Source: JABDOU01 sp041609995
GTDB lineage: Bacteria > Actinomycetota > Acidimicrobiia > Spongiisociales > SHLN01
Direction: 5' to 3'
Assembly (NCBI GenBank): GCA_041609995.1
Contig: JBFIPU010000081.1
Span: 1-13,165, forward strand
Length of the DNA: 13,165 bases
The notes under the pieces were generated by a model. The model was not told where the DNA came from. It did no database searches and was given only the letters and a program-made list of their open reading frames with translations. Below, one piece after another: positions 7,119 to 13,165 of the stretch (the stretch's first letter is position 1; each line of letters starts with the position of its first letter). The translations under genes and the position numbers were made by a program.

Positions 7119-7706
7119 ATGCGAAGGACTGTCGATGATCGCGGATCGAGTCGGGCGCCCGAACCGACAGCTGTCCGGGTCCGCTCGTCGGCGATGGGAC
7201 CGGAGCATGGGCCTCACATTCGGTGGATTCCCGTTGAATCTCCCAATGGTTCCGGCTATGTGAGGGCCCAGTATGTAGCCGAAGCAGTAGACCTCGAGTT
7301 CTTCCTCGCCGACGATCGGCCGGTACAGCTGCTGCGCCGTCTGGCCCGCGACCTACGAGGACGCGACGTATCCGCGATGTTCAGTCCCCGGGGTCCGGCC
7401 ATGGCCATGACCAATGATCCTCGAATGATCACCCGCGAAGCGCTCGACGAATCGCTCAACGATCGGTTCGCCACTGAAGAGAGCCGGGCGCTCTGGACCG
7501 AACTCCTCGACCCGCTGGGCGAAGCGCTGCAGCATGCGGAGGACCTGAATTCTCGGAGCAGCCACTCCCGGACCGCGTTGATACCGGTCGAGCTCTGGAA
7601 CTTCGAATATCTCGTCGTGAATGCAAAGGGCCACCCGCCCTGGATGGTCTATTTCGAGTATGTCAAAGGCAAGCCGTATATCGTCGGCATCGGCCTCGAC
7701 GTCTAG
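7119..7706 (+). CDS. Hypothetical protein with SH3-like N-terminal region
   Basis: 195 residues from the ATG at 7119. The frame is open further upstream (ATG at 6966, inside the response regulator gene) but that peptide is low in family character; an ATG at 7194 is another option, and none has a good ribosome binding site. Residues about 17-54 (TAVRVRSS, then RWIPVESPNG and GYVRAQYVAE) resemble a bacterial SH3-type repeat: the VRVRS entry strand and the closing G-Y/W-V-x-A-x-Y-V. The C-terminal part ends in WMVYFEYVKGKPYIVGIGLDV, a beta-rich pattern I associate with secreted SH3-containing proteins of actinobacteria. Unlike those, no signal peptide or lipobox can be found in any forward frame upstream, so it is either cytoplasmic or has lost its export signal. 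The stop codon overlaps that of the convergent permease gene in a shared CTAG. Function unknown. Confidence 0.6.
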   Translation: MRRTVDDRGSSRAPEPTAVRVRSSAMGPEHGPHIRWIPVESPNGSGYVRAQYVAEAVDLEFFLADDRPVQLLRRLARDLRGRDVSAMFSPRGPAMAMTNDPRMITREALDESLNDRFATEESRALWTELLDPLGEALQHAEDLNSRSSHSRTALIPVELWNFEYLVVNAKGHPPWMVYFEYVKGKPYIVGIGLDV

Positions 7707-8551
7707 TCGCCGGACACCATTTGTTCCGGGGACGACGGTCGCGAACGCGCCGTCTGAACCGTGAGCGCAACGAAGAACATGATGATGGGTACAACGGCCA
7801 TGGTTGCCGACCCCGACATGTCCAGGTGGTAGCTGGAGATCAGACCTATTACCACCGACAACACGCCGATGGCGGATGCCGTTGCCATGATCGCCGGCAC
7901 CCGCTGCACCAGCAACGCGGCGGTGGCGGGCGGACCCACCAGCAGGCCAAAGACCAGCAACGTCCCTACCGTCTGAAATGACCCGATGATCGCCAGGGTG
8001 ATCAGGGCCAGCAGCACACCGTGAGCCACCCGGGGACGAAGACCGAGCAAGTCCGCCTTTTGTTCGTTGAATGAGAGTACGAGAAAGGCCCGATAGAGGA
8101 GCGCCGAGGCGATGAGTGTGACGATCGCCACCGCCGTCAGGACCACGAGGTCGGAGCGGGTAATCCCGAGCACGTCACCGAACAGGATGGCGGTCAGGCT
8201 GCCGGAGTAGCTGTCGGTGCGTGACACGAGGATGACGCCGAGGCCCAGCATGCCGACGAAGAGCAGCCCGATGCCGGTGTCTTCGGAAAACGTGGTCTGG
8301 CGGTGGACGAGGTTGATGCCGAGAAGCATCACGGCGGCAGCCAGTCCCGCCCCGATCAGGAGGTTGAAGTCCAACAGGATGGCGGCTGCGATTCCGGGTA
8401 TCACGCCGTGTACGAGAGCGTCGCCGAGGAACGTCATGCCCCTGATCACGACCCAGGTGCCGACCAGGGAAAGGGCAACGGCAGCCAGTGAGCCTCCCAG
8501 CAGGGCGCGTACCTGAAAGGCCAGTTCGAACGGCTCGATCAACCAGTCCAT
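7703..8551 (-). CDS. znuB: Zinc ABC transporter permease (ZnuB/AztB type)
   Basis: 282 residues, almost all hydrophobic, with seven to nine membrane helices as in the ABC-3 family. The opening matches metal permeases of the AztB/ZnuB group: RALLGGSLAAVALSLVGTWV followed by VIRGMTFLGDALVHGVIPGIA. Also typical are the TGIGLLFVGMLGLGVILVS block, the FGDVLGI segment, which is the likely coupling loop to the ATPase, and a GTLLVFGLLVGPPATAALL helix. It forms the membrane channel for Zn2+ or another divalent metal delivered by the lipoprotein encoded just upstream; the gap of 37 bp indicates one transcript. The ATG has GGAG 4 nt before it. It ends head-to-head with the SH3-like gene, sharing CTAG. 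Manganese rather than zinc is the main alternative substrate; the nearby Zur-type repressor and operator favour zinc. Confidence 0.88.
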   Translation of the reverse strand: MDWLIEPFELAFQVRALLGGSLAAVALSLVGTWVVIRGMTFLGDALVHGVIPGIAAAILLDFNLLIGAGLAAAVMLLGINLVHRQTTFSEDTGIGLLFVGMLGLGVILVSRTDSYSGSLTAILFGDVLGITRSDLVVLTAVAIVTLIASALLYRAFLVLSFNEQKADLLGLRPRVAHGVLLALITLAIIGSFQTVGTLLVFGLLVGPPATAALLVQRVPAIMATASAIGVLSVVIGLISSYHLDMSGSATMAVVPIIMFFVALTVQTARSRPSSPEQMVSGD

Positions 8552-8588
8552 GTCACTCCGATCTCACCGGCGGCCACCTGTTCAGTCG

Positions 8589-9497
8589 TCATCGCAGGGC
8601 CTCGGCGATTCGGCGGGCGTTGAGTGTGAGCATTTCGGCCAGCGATTCTGCACCGGAACCCGGTCCGCCGAGCGATCCGGTGAAGAGGGTGACGACCTCG
8701 AGGCCGATGGCCAGCTCGGCGGCGATCGACTTCGCCAGCGCGGCCGGCTCGGTGGTCTCTGCGAAGATGGCCGCCACCTCCTCCTCCCGGATCAGCCGAA
8801 CCAGCTCGGCGAGGTCGGCCGAGCTCGGCTCGGCGAGCGTGGCTCCACCGGGGATCACGGTGCCCACGACCTCGAACCCGTAGCGATCGGCGAAGTACCC
8901 GAGCGAGTCGTGATTGGTGACCAGCTTGCGTCGATCGGCGGGGATTTCTGATACGAGCGCTTGAATCTCGGCGTCGACGACCGCCATCGTTCCGGCGTAG
9001 GCGTCGGCTCGCGCCGCCCAGTCGATCGTTGTATCGATGTTCTCGAGGTGGCTTGCGATCAGCCGGGCCGCCCCTGCCACCCGTTCGGGGTCGAACCAGA
9101 AGTGCGGGTCGAGATCGGCCCCGCCGGCGAAAGCAAGAGGTTGCAGGTTGGGTGCCAGCTCGTGGATGTTGGCGCCGTCCGCTGCGGCGCTGTCGAGCAC
9201 ATCCGCGATCGTCTCCTCCAAGCCGAGCCCATTGGCGAGCACCAGATCGGCCGTTTGAATGATCGCAGCTTGCTGGGCCGAGACCTGGAAGTCGTGGGGA
9301 TCGGCCCCCCGGGGTGTCAACACCACGACCTCCGCGTCGTCACCGGCAACTGCCTGGGCGATGTCGCCGATGATGGAATTGGTGGCGACGATCACCGTTC
9401 CGCCGTGGTCCGGACCGCTGTCCCGCGTGCCACACGCCGTGATGAGCAGCGAGCAGGCCACGACGACCGTCGCCCGGCGTCGCCCGAGCGTGCCCAT
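8589..9497 (-). CDS. znuA: Zinc ABC transporter substrate-binding lipoprotein (ZnuA/AztC type)
   Basis: 302 residues from the ATG at 9497, chosen because it begins a lipoprotein signal: MGTLGRRR, a hydrophobic core, and lipobox I19-T20-A21-C22. The mature protein would be anchored on the outer face of the cell membrane and hand metal to the permease. Cluster A-I features are clear: an N-terminal IVATNSIIGDIAQAVAG lobe, His68 in GADPHDF, His132 in DLDPHFWFDP, His196 in KLVTNHDSLGYF, and the VIPG linker region. There is no long His-rich loop as in ZnuA of enterobacteria, which is closer to AztC. At the usual fourth metal ligand, Asp in the T-D-S-L motif, this protein reads T-G274-S-L, so that ligand is missing or comes from elsewhere. 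First gene of the leftward operon, followed by the permease, with a Zur-type operator about 100 bp upstream. Confidence 0.9.
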   Translation of the reverse strand: MGTLGRRRATVVVACSLLITACGTRDSGPDHGGTVIVATNSIIGDIAQAVAGDDAEVVVLTPRGADPHDFQVSAQQAAIIQTADLVLANGLGLEETIADVLDSAAADGANIHELAPNLQPLAFAGGADLDPHFWFDPERVAGAARLIASHLENIDTTIDWAARADAYAGTMAVVDAEIQALVSEIPADRRKLVTNHDSLGYFADRYGFEVVGTVIPGGATLAEPSSADLAELVRLIREEEVAAIFAETTEPAALAKSIAAELAIGLEVVTLFTGSLGGPGSGAESLAEMLTLNARRIAEALR

Positions 9498-9593
9498 CGC
9501 CCGGTTTGGGCGGTGGGCGCCGGCACCGGTTGTCGGGGCCGACGGCCTCCCCGCCTCCTCCGGTCGGCCGTCAGAGGTTCTCAGCATCGAAGC

Positions 9594-9599
9594 TATAAT
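9594..9599 (+). promoter_or_regulatory. -10 box (TATAAT) of the zur-znuC promoter
   Basis: A perfect TATAAT on the + strand, 55 bp before the zur start codon. Its last base is the first base of the inverted repeat at 9599-9613, so a bound repressor would cover the predicted transcription start near 9606. No convincing -35 hexamer is seen at the usual spacing. Confidence 0.6.
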
Positions 9600-9613
9600 G
9601 AGAATCATTCTTA
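9599..9613. promoter_or_regulatory. Zur/Fur-type operator, 7-1-7 inverted repeat
   Basis: TGAGAAT-C-ATTCTTA: the half-sites match at six of seven positions, and the 7-1-7 layout and sequence are those of Fur-family operators (compare TGATAAT-n-ATTATCA). It is an A/T-rich island in GC-rich DNA, lying between the divergent znuA and zur genes. It could repress both directions when zinc is bound to Zur. Confidence 0.75.
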
Positions 9614-9653
9614 TCATGCCCATGCCAGCATACCTGCACCGGGAGCCACCGAC

Positions 9654-10085
9654 ATGACCAACCTGGACCGGGAAGTTGAAAAGGCGCTCGCCGATACAGC
9701 CGTTCGCTACACGCGGGGAAGGCGGCGGGTGGTCGATGCCCTGGCGGCAGCGAGCGGACCCCGGTCGGCCGCCGAACTCCACGCCGAGCTCGGTGCGGAG
9801 GTGCCGCTGTCGTCTCTCTACCGTTCGTTGGCGGTGCTGCAGGATGCCGAGGTGGTCATGCCCCATTACGGTCCGACTGTCGTCCGTTACGAATTGGCCG
9901 AATGGCTCACGGGACACCACCACCACCTGGTCTGCCTCGACTGTGGGGCGGTCGACGATGTCTCGTTGTCGAGAACCAGGGAACGGAACGTGCAGAGCCT
10001 GGTCGACGAGATCGCGGCCGGCGCCGAATTCACTCCCACCAACCACGCCTTCGAGATCGAAGGCCGGTGCGCCCGGTGCGCGTGA
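9654..10085 (+). CDS. zur: Zinc uptake regulator, Fur family
   Basis: 143 residues. The N-terminal winged helix has the family recognition helix PLSSLYRSLAVLQDAEVV at residues 51-68, where most members read TVYR. The C-terminal dimerisation domain carries the His cluster H88-H91 (GHHHHLVCLDCG), the structural zinc cysteines Cys94/Cys97 and Cys139/Cys142, and His131. Fur-family repressors bind metal as a dimer and block uptake genes when metal is plentiful. Zinc, rather than iron, is inferred from the linked zinc-type ABC transporter genes. The ATG at 9654 follows GGGAG by 8 nt; the frame is open much further upstream, but that stretch runs through the operator and the opposing znuA gene. The stop overlaps the GTG of the ATPase gene (GTGA), so the two are translationally coupled. 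The operator at 9599-9613 suggests autoregulation. Confidence 0.9.
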   Translation: MTNLDREVEKALADTAVRYTRGRRRVVDALAAASGPRSAAELHAELGAEVPLSSLYRSLAVLQDAEVVMPHYGPTVVRYELAEWLTGHHHHLVCLDCGAVDDVSLSRTRERNVQSLVDEIAAGAEFTPTNHAFEIEGRCARCA

Positions 10086-10891
10086 ACGAATACGCCGTCC
10101 AGGCGACCGATCTCGTTCTTGGTTACGGGTCGACCGTGGCTCTCGAGCGATCGGATTTCGAGCTCCCGGCCGGCAAGGTGACCGCCATCATCGGTCCCAA
10201 CGGGTCCGGGAAGTCGACGGTGCTCAACGCTATCGCCGGCCTCATCGAGCCGATGAGTGGAACCCTGGAGGTGCCGGCCCGGGAAGCGGGGAGGCACCGG
10301 GTTTCGTATGTGATGCAGACGACAAAGGTGAATGACGCCCTGCCGATCTCGGTGAAGGATGTGGTTGCGATGGGCCGGTTCGCCTCCACCGGTGGCTACG
10401 GGCGTTTCACCCCGGAGGACCGGGCCGCCATCGCCTCTGCCATGCGACGCACCGGCATCGACGCCATCGGCTCCCGCCGGCTCCAGCAACTCTCCGGTGG
10501 TCAGCGCCAGCGGGTGTTCGTGGCCCAGGGCCTTGCCCAGGATCATGATCTGTTGCTGTTGGATGAACCGCTCACGGGAATCGACCTGCCCACCGCCCAG
10601 GCAATCGACGCAGTGATCCACGACGAGTTGAGCCGCGGCTGCACGGTGATCATGACTACCCACGATCTGTCGGAGGCCCACGTGGCCGATCATGTTCTCC
10701 TTCTGGCCCGGCGGGTGGTGGCGTCCGGTCCCCCGGGGTCCGTGCTGGTGCCCCCCGTCCTGGCCGAGGCCTACGGGCCGGCCCTGCTCCACATCGAGGA
10801 GGGGCGCCTGTTCGTCGACGATCCTGGCCACCAGCATGCTGATGGTCCCCACATCCACCGTGAGCGCACCGTCGACCCGAGGACACCCTGA
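10082..10891 (+). CDS. znuC: Zinc ABC transporter ATP-binding protein (ZnuC/AztA type)
   Basis: 269 residues from the GTG at 10082, which overlaps the zur stop by 4 nt. All nucleotide-binding motifs are present: Walker A GPNGSGKST at 38-46, Q-loop Gln79, signature LSGGQ at 137-141, Walker B LLLLDE ending at Glu162, and switch His194 (TTHD). It should dimerise on the cytoplasmic side of the permease encoded on the opposite strand and drive metal import by ATP hydrolysis. The last 20 residues hold a histidine-rich stretch, PGHQHADGPHIHRE (about 248-261), absent from most ATPases and a likely metal-binding tail. Upstream in-frame codons extend into zur in another frame and are not part of this gene. 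Expression should follow zur and be repressed by zinc. Confidence 0.92.
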   Translation: MNEYAVQATDLVLGYGSTVALERSDFELPAGKVTAIIGPNGSGKSTVLNAIAGLIEPMSGTLEVPAREAGRHRVSYVMQTTKVNDALPISVKDVVAMGRFASTGGYGRFTPEDRAAIASAMRRTGIDAIGSRRLQQLSGGQRQRVFVAQGLAQDHDLLLLDEPLTGIDLPTAQAIDAVIHDELSRGCTVIMTTHDLSEAHVADHVLLLARRVVASGPPGSVLVPPVLAEAYGPALLHIEEGRLFVDDPGHQHADGPHIHRERTVDPRTP

Positions 10892-10929
10892 TCTCTGTCG
10901 CAATCATGTCCCCATCCGGCACGCGACGT

Positions 10930-10960
10930 CCTGACGCGCCGGGTCTTCCGACCGGTCAGG
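10930..10960 (+). terminator. Imperfect hairpin, possible terminator of zur-znuC
   Basis: Outer arms CCTGAC (10930-10935) and GTCAGG (10955-10960) enclose a weaker GGTC-TTCC-GACC hairpin, about 40 bp past the znuC stop. A second short hairpin, GCCGGC-gccaa-GCCGGC, follows at 10967-10983. Neither has a T-run. Termination somewhere here is plausible. Confidence 0.35.
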
Positions 10961-11101
10961 CAAACCGCCGGCGCCAAGCCGGCCAACCCGATCGTCATCC
11001 GCGAAAACTTTCAATTGATCTCAGGGTGCTCCCCGCGTGTCGAGTCAATAGGTTTTCTACCCAGAGTGGGGGAGGGGATCGAATCCTGCCCCCGGACGTT
11101 T

Positions 11102-11160
11102 CGGATGACACGAGTCGGATGACGCGAGTTCGGATGACACGAACTCGGATGACGGAGTCT
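11102..11160. repeat. Four direct repeats before the 5'-nucleotidase gene
   Basis: Units of 14-15 bp beginning CGGATGAC start at 11102, 11116, 11131 and 11146, roughly CGGATGACRCGARYT, the last unit diverged at its right end. An inverted copy of the core, GTCATCCG, lies at 10994-11001. The two middle units form a perfect GAGTTCG/CGAACTC hairpin (11126-11146). The array ends 23 bp before the ATG, so it is in the promoter or 5' leader. It could be a multi-site operator; phosphate control would suit the gene, but the units do not match a Pho box that I know. Confidence 0.65.
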
Positions 11161-11183
11161 CCTGGTCACGAGGGAGTGGGAAC

Positions 11184-13165
11184 ATGTTTGCACGAAACCA
11201 GGGACGTAGGCGCAGCCTGCTCGTCACGATGGCGATGGTGGCGTCGCTGCTGGTCGCACCGTCGGTCGCACCTGCCGCCGAGCCCGTGCCAGGTGCGGAT
11301 TTCACCCTCACGATCTTGCACAACAACGACGGTGAGTCGCAGCTCATCGACGCCGGCAGCGGGCTCGAGGACTTCGGCGGAGTCGCCAAGTTCAAAACGC
11401 TCGTTGACACCCAACGGGCCGAGGCGGTGGCTTCCGGCAACGGCGTTCTCATGTTGTCCTCCGGGGACAACTTCCTGGCCGGTCCCGAGTTCAATGCGAG
11501 CCTCGAGAAAGGCATACCGTTCTACGATGCGATCGCCATCGAGGCCATCGGTTACGACGCCATCTCCCTCGGCAACCACGACTTCGATTTCGGGCCCGAT
11601 GTACTAGTTGATTTCCTCAACAGTTATACGACCGCTCCCCGATATCTCAACGCCAACCTGGATTTCTCCGGGGAGCCCGGACTGCAGGCCTTCGTCGATT
11701 CGGGCACGATCGCCCCGAGCACCGTTATCACCACCGGGGGACAGGAAATCGGCATCGTCGGGGCCGTCACCCCGGACCTGCGCTCGATCTCCAGCCCTCG
11801 CGGCGTCGTCGTCGACGCCGATGTTGCCGGAGCGATCCAATCTGAGGTCGACGCGCTCGAGGCGGCCGGCATAGACAAGATCGTCGTGATCAGCCACCTC
11901 CAGGGCATCGAGGAGGACATCGCCCTGGCCGCCGGCCTATCCGGCGTCGATGTGATGATCGCCGGCGGCGGCGACGAGCTGCTGGCCAACCCGGGCGATC
12001 TTCTGGTGCCGGGCGAAGAAGAGGACGTGTTCGGGACCTACCCGTTGATCGCCACGGGAGCCGACGGCGCCGAGATCCCCGTGGTCACGACCCCGGGCGA
12101 GTACAAGTACCTCGGGCAGCTGTCTGTGGGCTTCGACGCCGACGGCAACGTGATCGGGGTTGGGGCCGACAGCGGACCCAAGGTGGTCGACGCATCGGTG
12201 GTCCCGGATCCTGACCTGCAGGCTTCGGTGGTGGACCCGGTCGTTGCGGCCACCGCCGCCCTGGCTGCCACGACAATCGGGACCAGCGAAGTGGCGCTGG
12301 ATGGCACCCGCGCCGGCGTGCGGAGCGTCGAGACCAACGAAGGGAACCTCATCGCCGATGCCCTGCGGTGGCAGGCCGCAACCCTGGCCGATTCGTTCGG
12401 GGTCAAGACGCCGGACGTGGCGATTCAGAACGGCGGAGGCATTCGCAACAACACGGTGATCGAGGCAGGAGATATCACGCTCCTCGACACCTTCGACATG
12501 GTCCCGTTCCCCAACTTCGTGACGGTGCTCGAAGACATCGACCGCGCACAGTTCAAAGAGATCCTCGAGAACGCCTACTCCCAGGTTCCGGGCGGCGGCC
12601 GCTTTGCCCAGATATCCGGGTTCAGCGTGCAGTACGACCCGGCCCAAACGGCTCAGGAGTTGGATGACGACGGAATGGTGATCACGCCCGGCGAGCGGGT
12701 CCTCGACGTGACCTTGGACGACGGGACCCAGCTCGTGGCGGATGGGGCAGTGGTGGCCGGGGACCCGATCACGATCGCAACCATCGACTTTTTGGCGCGC
12801 GGCGGGGACCAGTACCCATATCGGGGTGCACCGTTCACGAGCGTCGGAGTGAGCTACCAACAGGCACTCGCCAACTACATCACCGGTCCACTCGCCGGTC
12901 TGATCACGGCCGCCGACTACCCCGAAGGCGGGGAGGGGCGTATCACGGCCGTCATTCCTCCGATCGAAGGGCCGTTCACACCCATCTATGAGGTTCAGGG
13001 CAGCGCCGATGCGAGTCCGCTGGCCGGCCAAACCGTTGAAGTGTCGGGTTACGTGACCGGGGTGTTCGCCGACCTCGGTGGTTTCTTCCTCCAGGATCCG
13101 GCCGGCGACGGCGACCCGGCGACCAGTGATGGGGTCTTCATCGCCGCCGACGACAGCGTTGCCCC
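11184..13165 (+). CDS. Secreted 5'-nucleotidase / nuclease-type multidomain protein (3' truncated)
   Basis: 660 codons are visible and the frame is still open at the window end. The ATG at 11184 follows GAGGGAG and begins a signal peptide (MFARNQGRRR, hydrophobic core, cleavage near APAA at residue 32). Residues about 40-330 are a calcineurin-like metallophosphatase: HNNDGES at 46-52 with Asp49, SSGDN with Asp95, GNHDFDFG with Asn131-His132, and ISH with His238. Where the family usually has a GHxH motif this protein reads AGGGDELL (260-267). The 5'-nucleotidase C-terminal domain follows, with NGGGIR at 416-421 and RGGDQYPYRG near 539. From about residue 601 (IYEVQGSADASPLAGQ) an OB-fold like that of ExeM/NucH extracellular nucleases begins (GGFFLQDPAGDGD), and the window ends inside it. 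The product probably degrades extracellular nucleotides, releasing phosphate and nucleosides, and may carry a nuclease domain further on. Confidence 0.9.
   Translation, partial: MFARNQGRRRSLLVTMAMVASLLVAPSVAPAAEPVPGADFTLTILHNNDGESQLIDAGSGLEDFGGVAKFKTLVDTQRAEAVASGNGVLMLSSGDNFLAGPEFNASLEKGIPFYDAIAIEAIGYDAISLGNHDFDFGPDVLVDFLNSYTTAPRYLNANLDFSGEPGLQAFVDSGTIAPSTVITTGGQEIGIVGAVTPDLRSISSPRGVVVDADVAGAIQSEVDALEAAGIDKIVVISHLQGIEEDIALAAGLSGVDVMIAGGGDELLANPGDLLVPGEEEDVFGTYPLIATGADGAEIPVVTTPGEYKYLGQLSVGFDADGNVIGVGADSGPKVVDASVVPDPDLQASVVDPVVAATAALAATTIGTSEVALDGTRAGVRSVETNEGNLIADALRWQAATLADSFGVKTPDVAIQNGGGIRNNTVIEAGDITLLDTFDMVPFPNFVTVLEDIDRAQFKEILENAYSQVPGGGRFAQISGFSVQYDPAQTAQELDDDGMVITPGERVLDVTLDDGTQLVADGAVVAGDPITIATIDFLARGGDQYPYRGAPFTSVGVSYQQALANYITGPLAGLITAADYPEGGEGRITAVIPPIEGPFTPIYEVQGSADASPLAGQTVEVSGYVTGVFADLGGFFLQDPAGDGDPATSDGVFIAADDSVA

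Noticed and set aside
8961..9653. Long in-frame extension upstream of zur
   Set aside because: It lies opposite the real znuA gene and through the operator and promoter; Fur proteins start close to the ATG at 9654.
9498..10046. In-frame extension upstream of znuA
   Set aside because: It would place 183 residues before a clean lipoprotein signal and overlap zur and the operator on the other strand.
11102..11160. Possible CRISPR array
   Set aside because: The units are 14-15 bp and directly abutting with no spacers, and no cas gene is present.
11937..13031. 364-residue minus-strand open frame
   Set aside because: Complement of the nucleotidase gene; its product has no motifs.

Overview
The window is GC-rich bacterial DNA (by eye above 60% G+C, with strong G/C third-codon preference and some GTG starts). 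It looks like an Actinomycetota chromosome, possibly of the Acidimicrobiia type. This placement is inferred from protein flavour and base composition; there is no rRNA or other marker gene here. I see no tRNA, CRISPR array, transposase, integrase or phage gene.

Left part (1-3686): two secreted beta-propeller-type proteins on the + strand. The first (truncated at the window start) is a choice-of-anchor B family LVIVD-repeat protein. The second (1664-3634) is a signal-peptide-bearing LVIVD-repeat protein with a protease-associated (PA) domain inserted between its fourth and fifth repeats. Each is followed by a strong hairpin. The roughly 550 bp between them hold a terminator, a GC-rich palindromic element and what looks like a short relic of a coding sequence.

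Middle part (3822-7706): a small four-helix membrane protein of unknown function, a Rieske non-haem iron oxygenase alpha subunit, an alpha/beta hydrolase whose active-site signature is that of subfamily III haloalkane dehalogenases, an orphan single-domain response regulator, and a small protein with an SH3-like N-terminal region. The Rieske protein and dehalogenase lie in the same direction 93 bp apart. They may serve catabolism of small or halogenated organics, but no ferredoxin or reductase partner is in view.

Right-middle part (7703-10891): a complete zinc-uptake locus of ZnuABC/AztABC type arranged as two divergent units. The lipoprotein binding protein and permease are read leftwards; a Fur/Zur-family repressor and the ATPase are read rightwards with overlapping stop and start. 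Between them is a 7-1-7 inverted repeat typical of Fur-family operators, overlapping a perfect TATAAT box, so one operator probably controls uptake and the repressor itself.

Right end (11184-13165): the 5' part of a secreted 5'-nucleotidase-family protein that runs into an OB-fold of the ExeM/NucH extracellular nuclease type and leaves the window. It probably scavenges phosphate or nucleosides from extracellular nucleic acid. A cluster of four 14-15 bp direct repeats lies immediately before its ribosome binding site.
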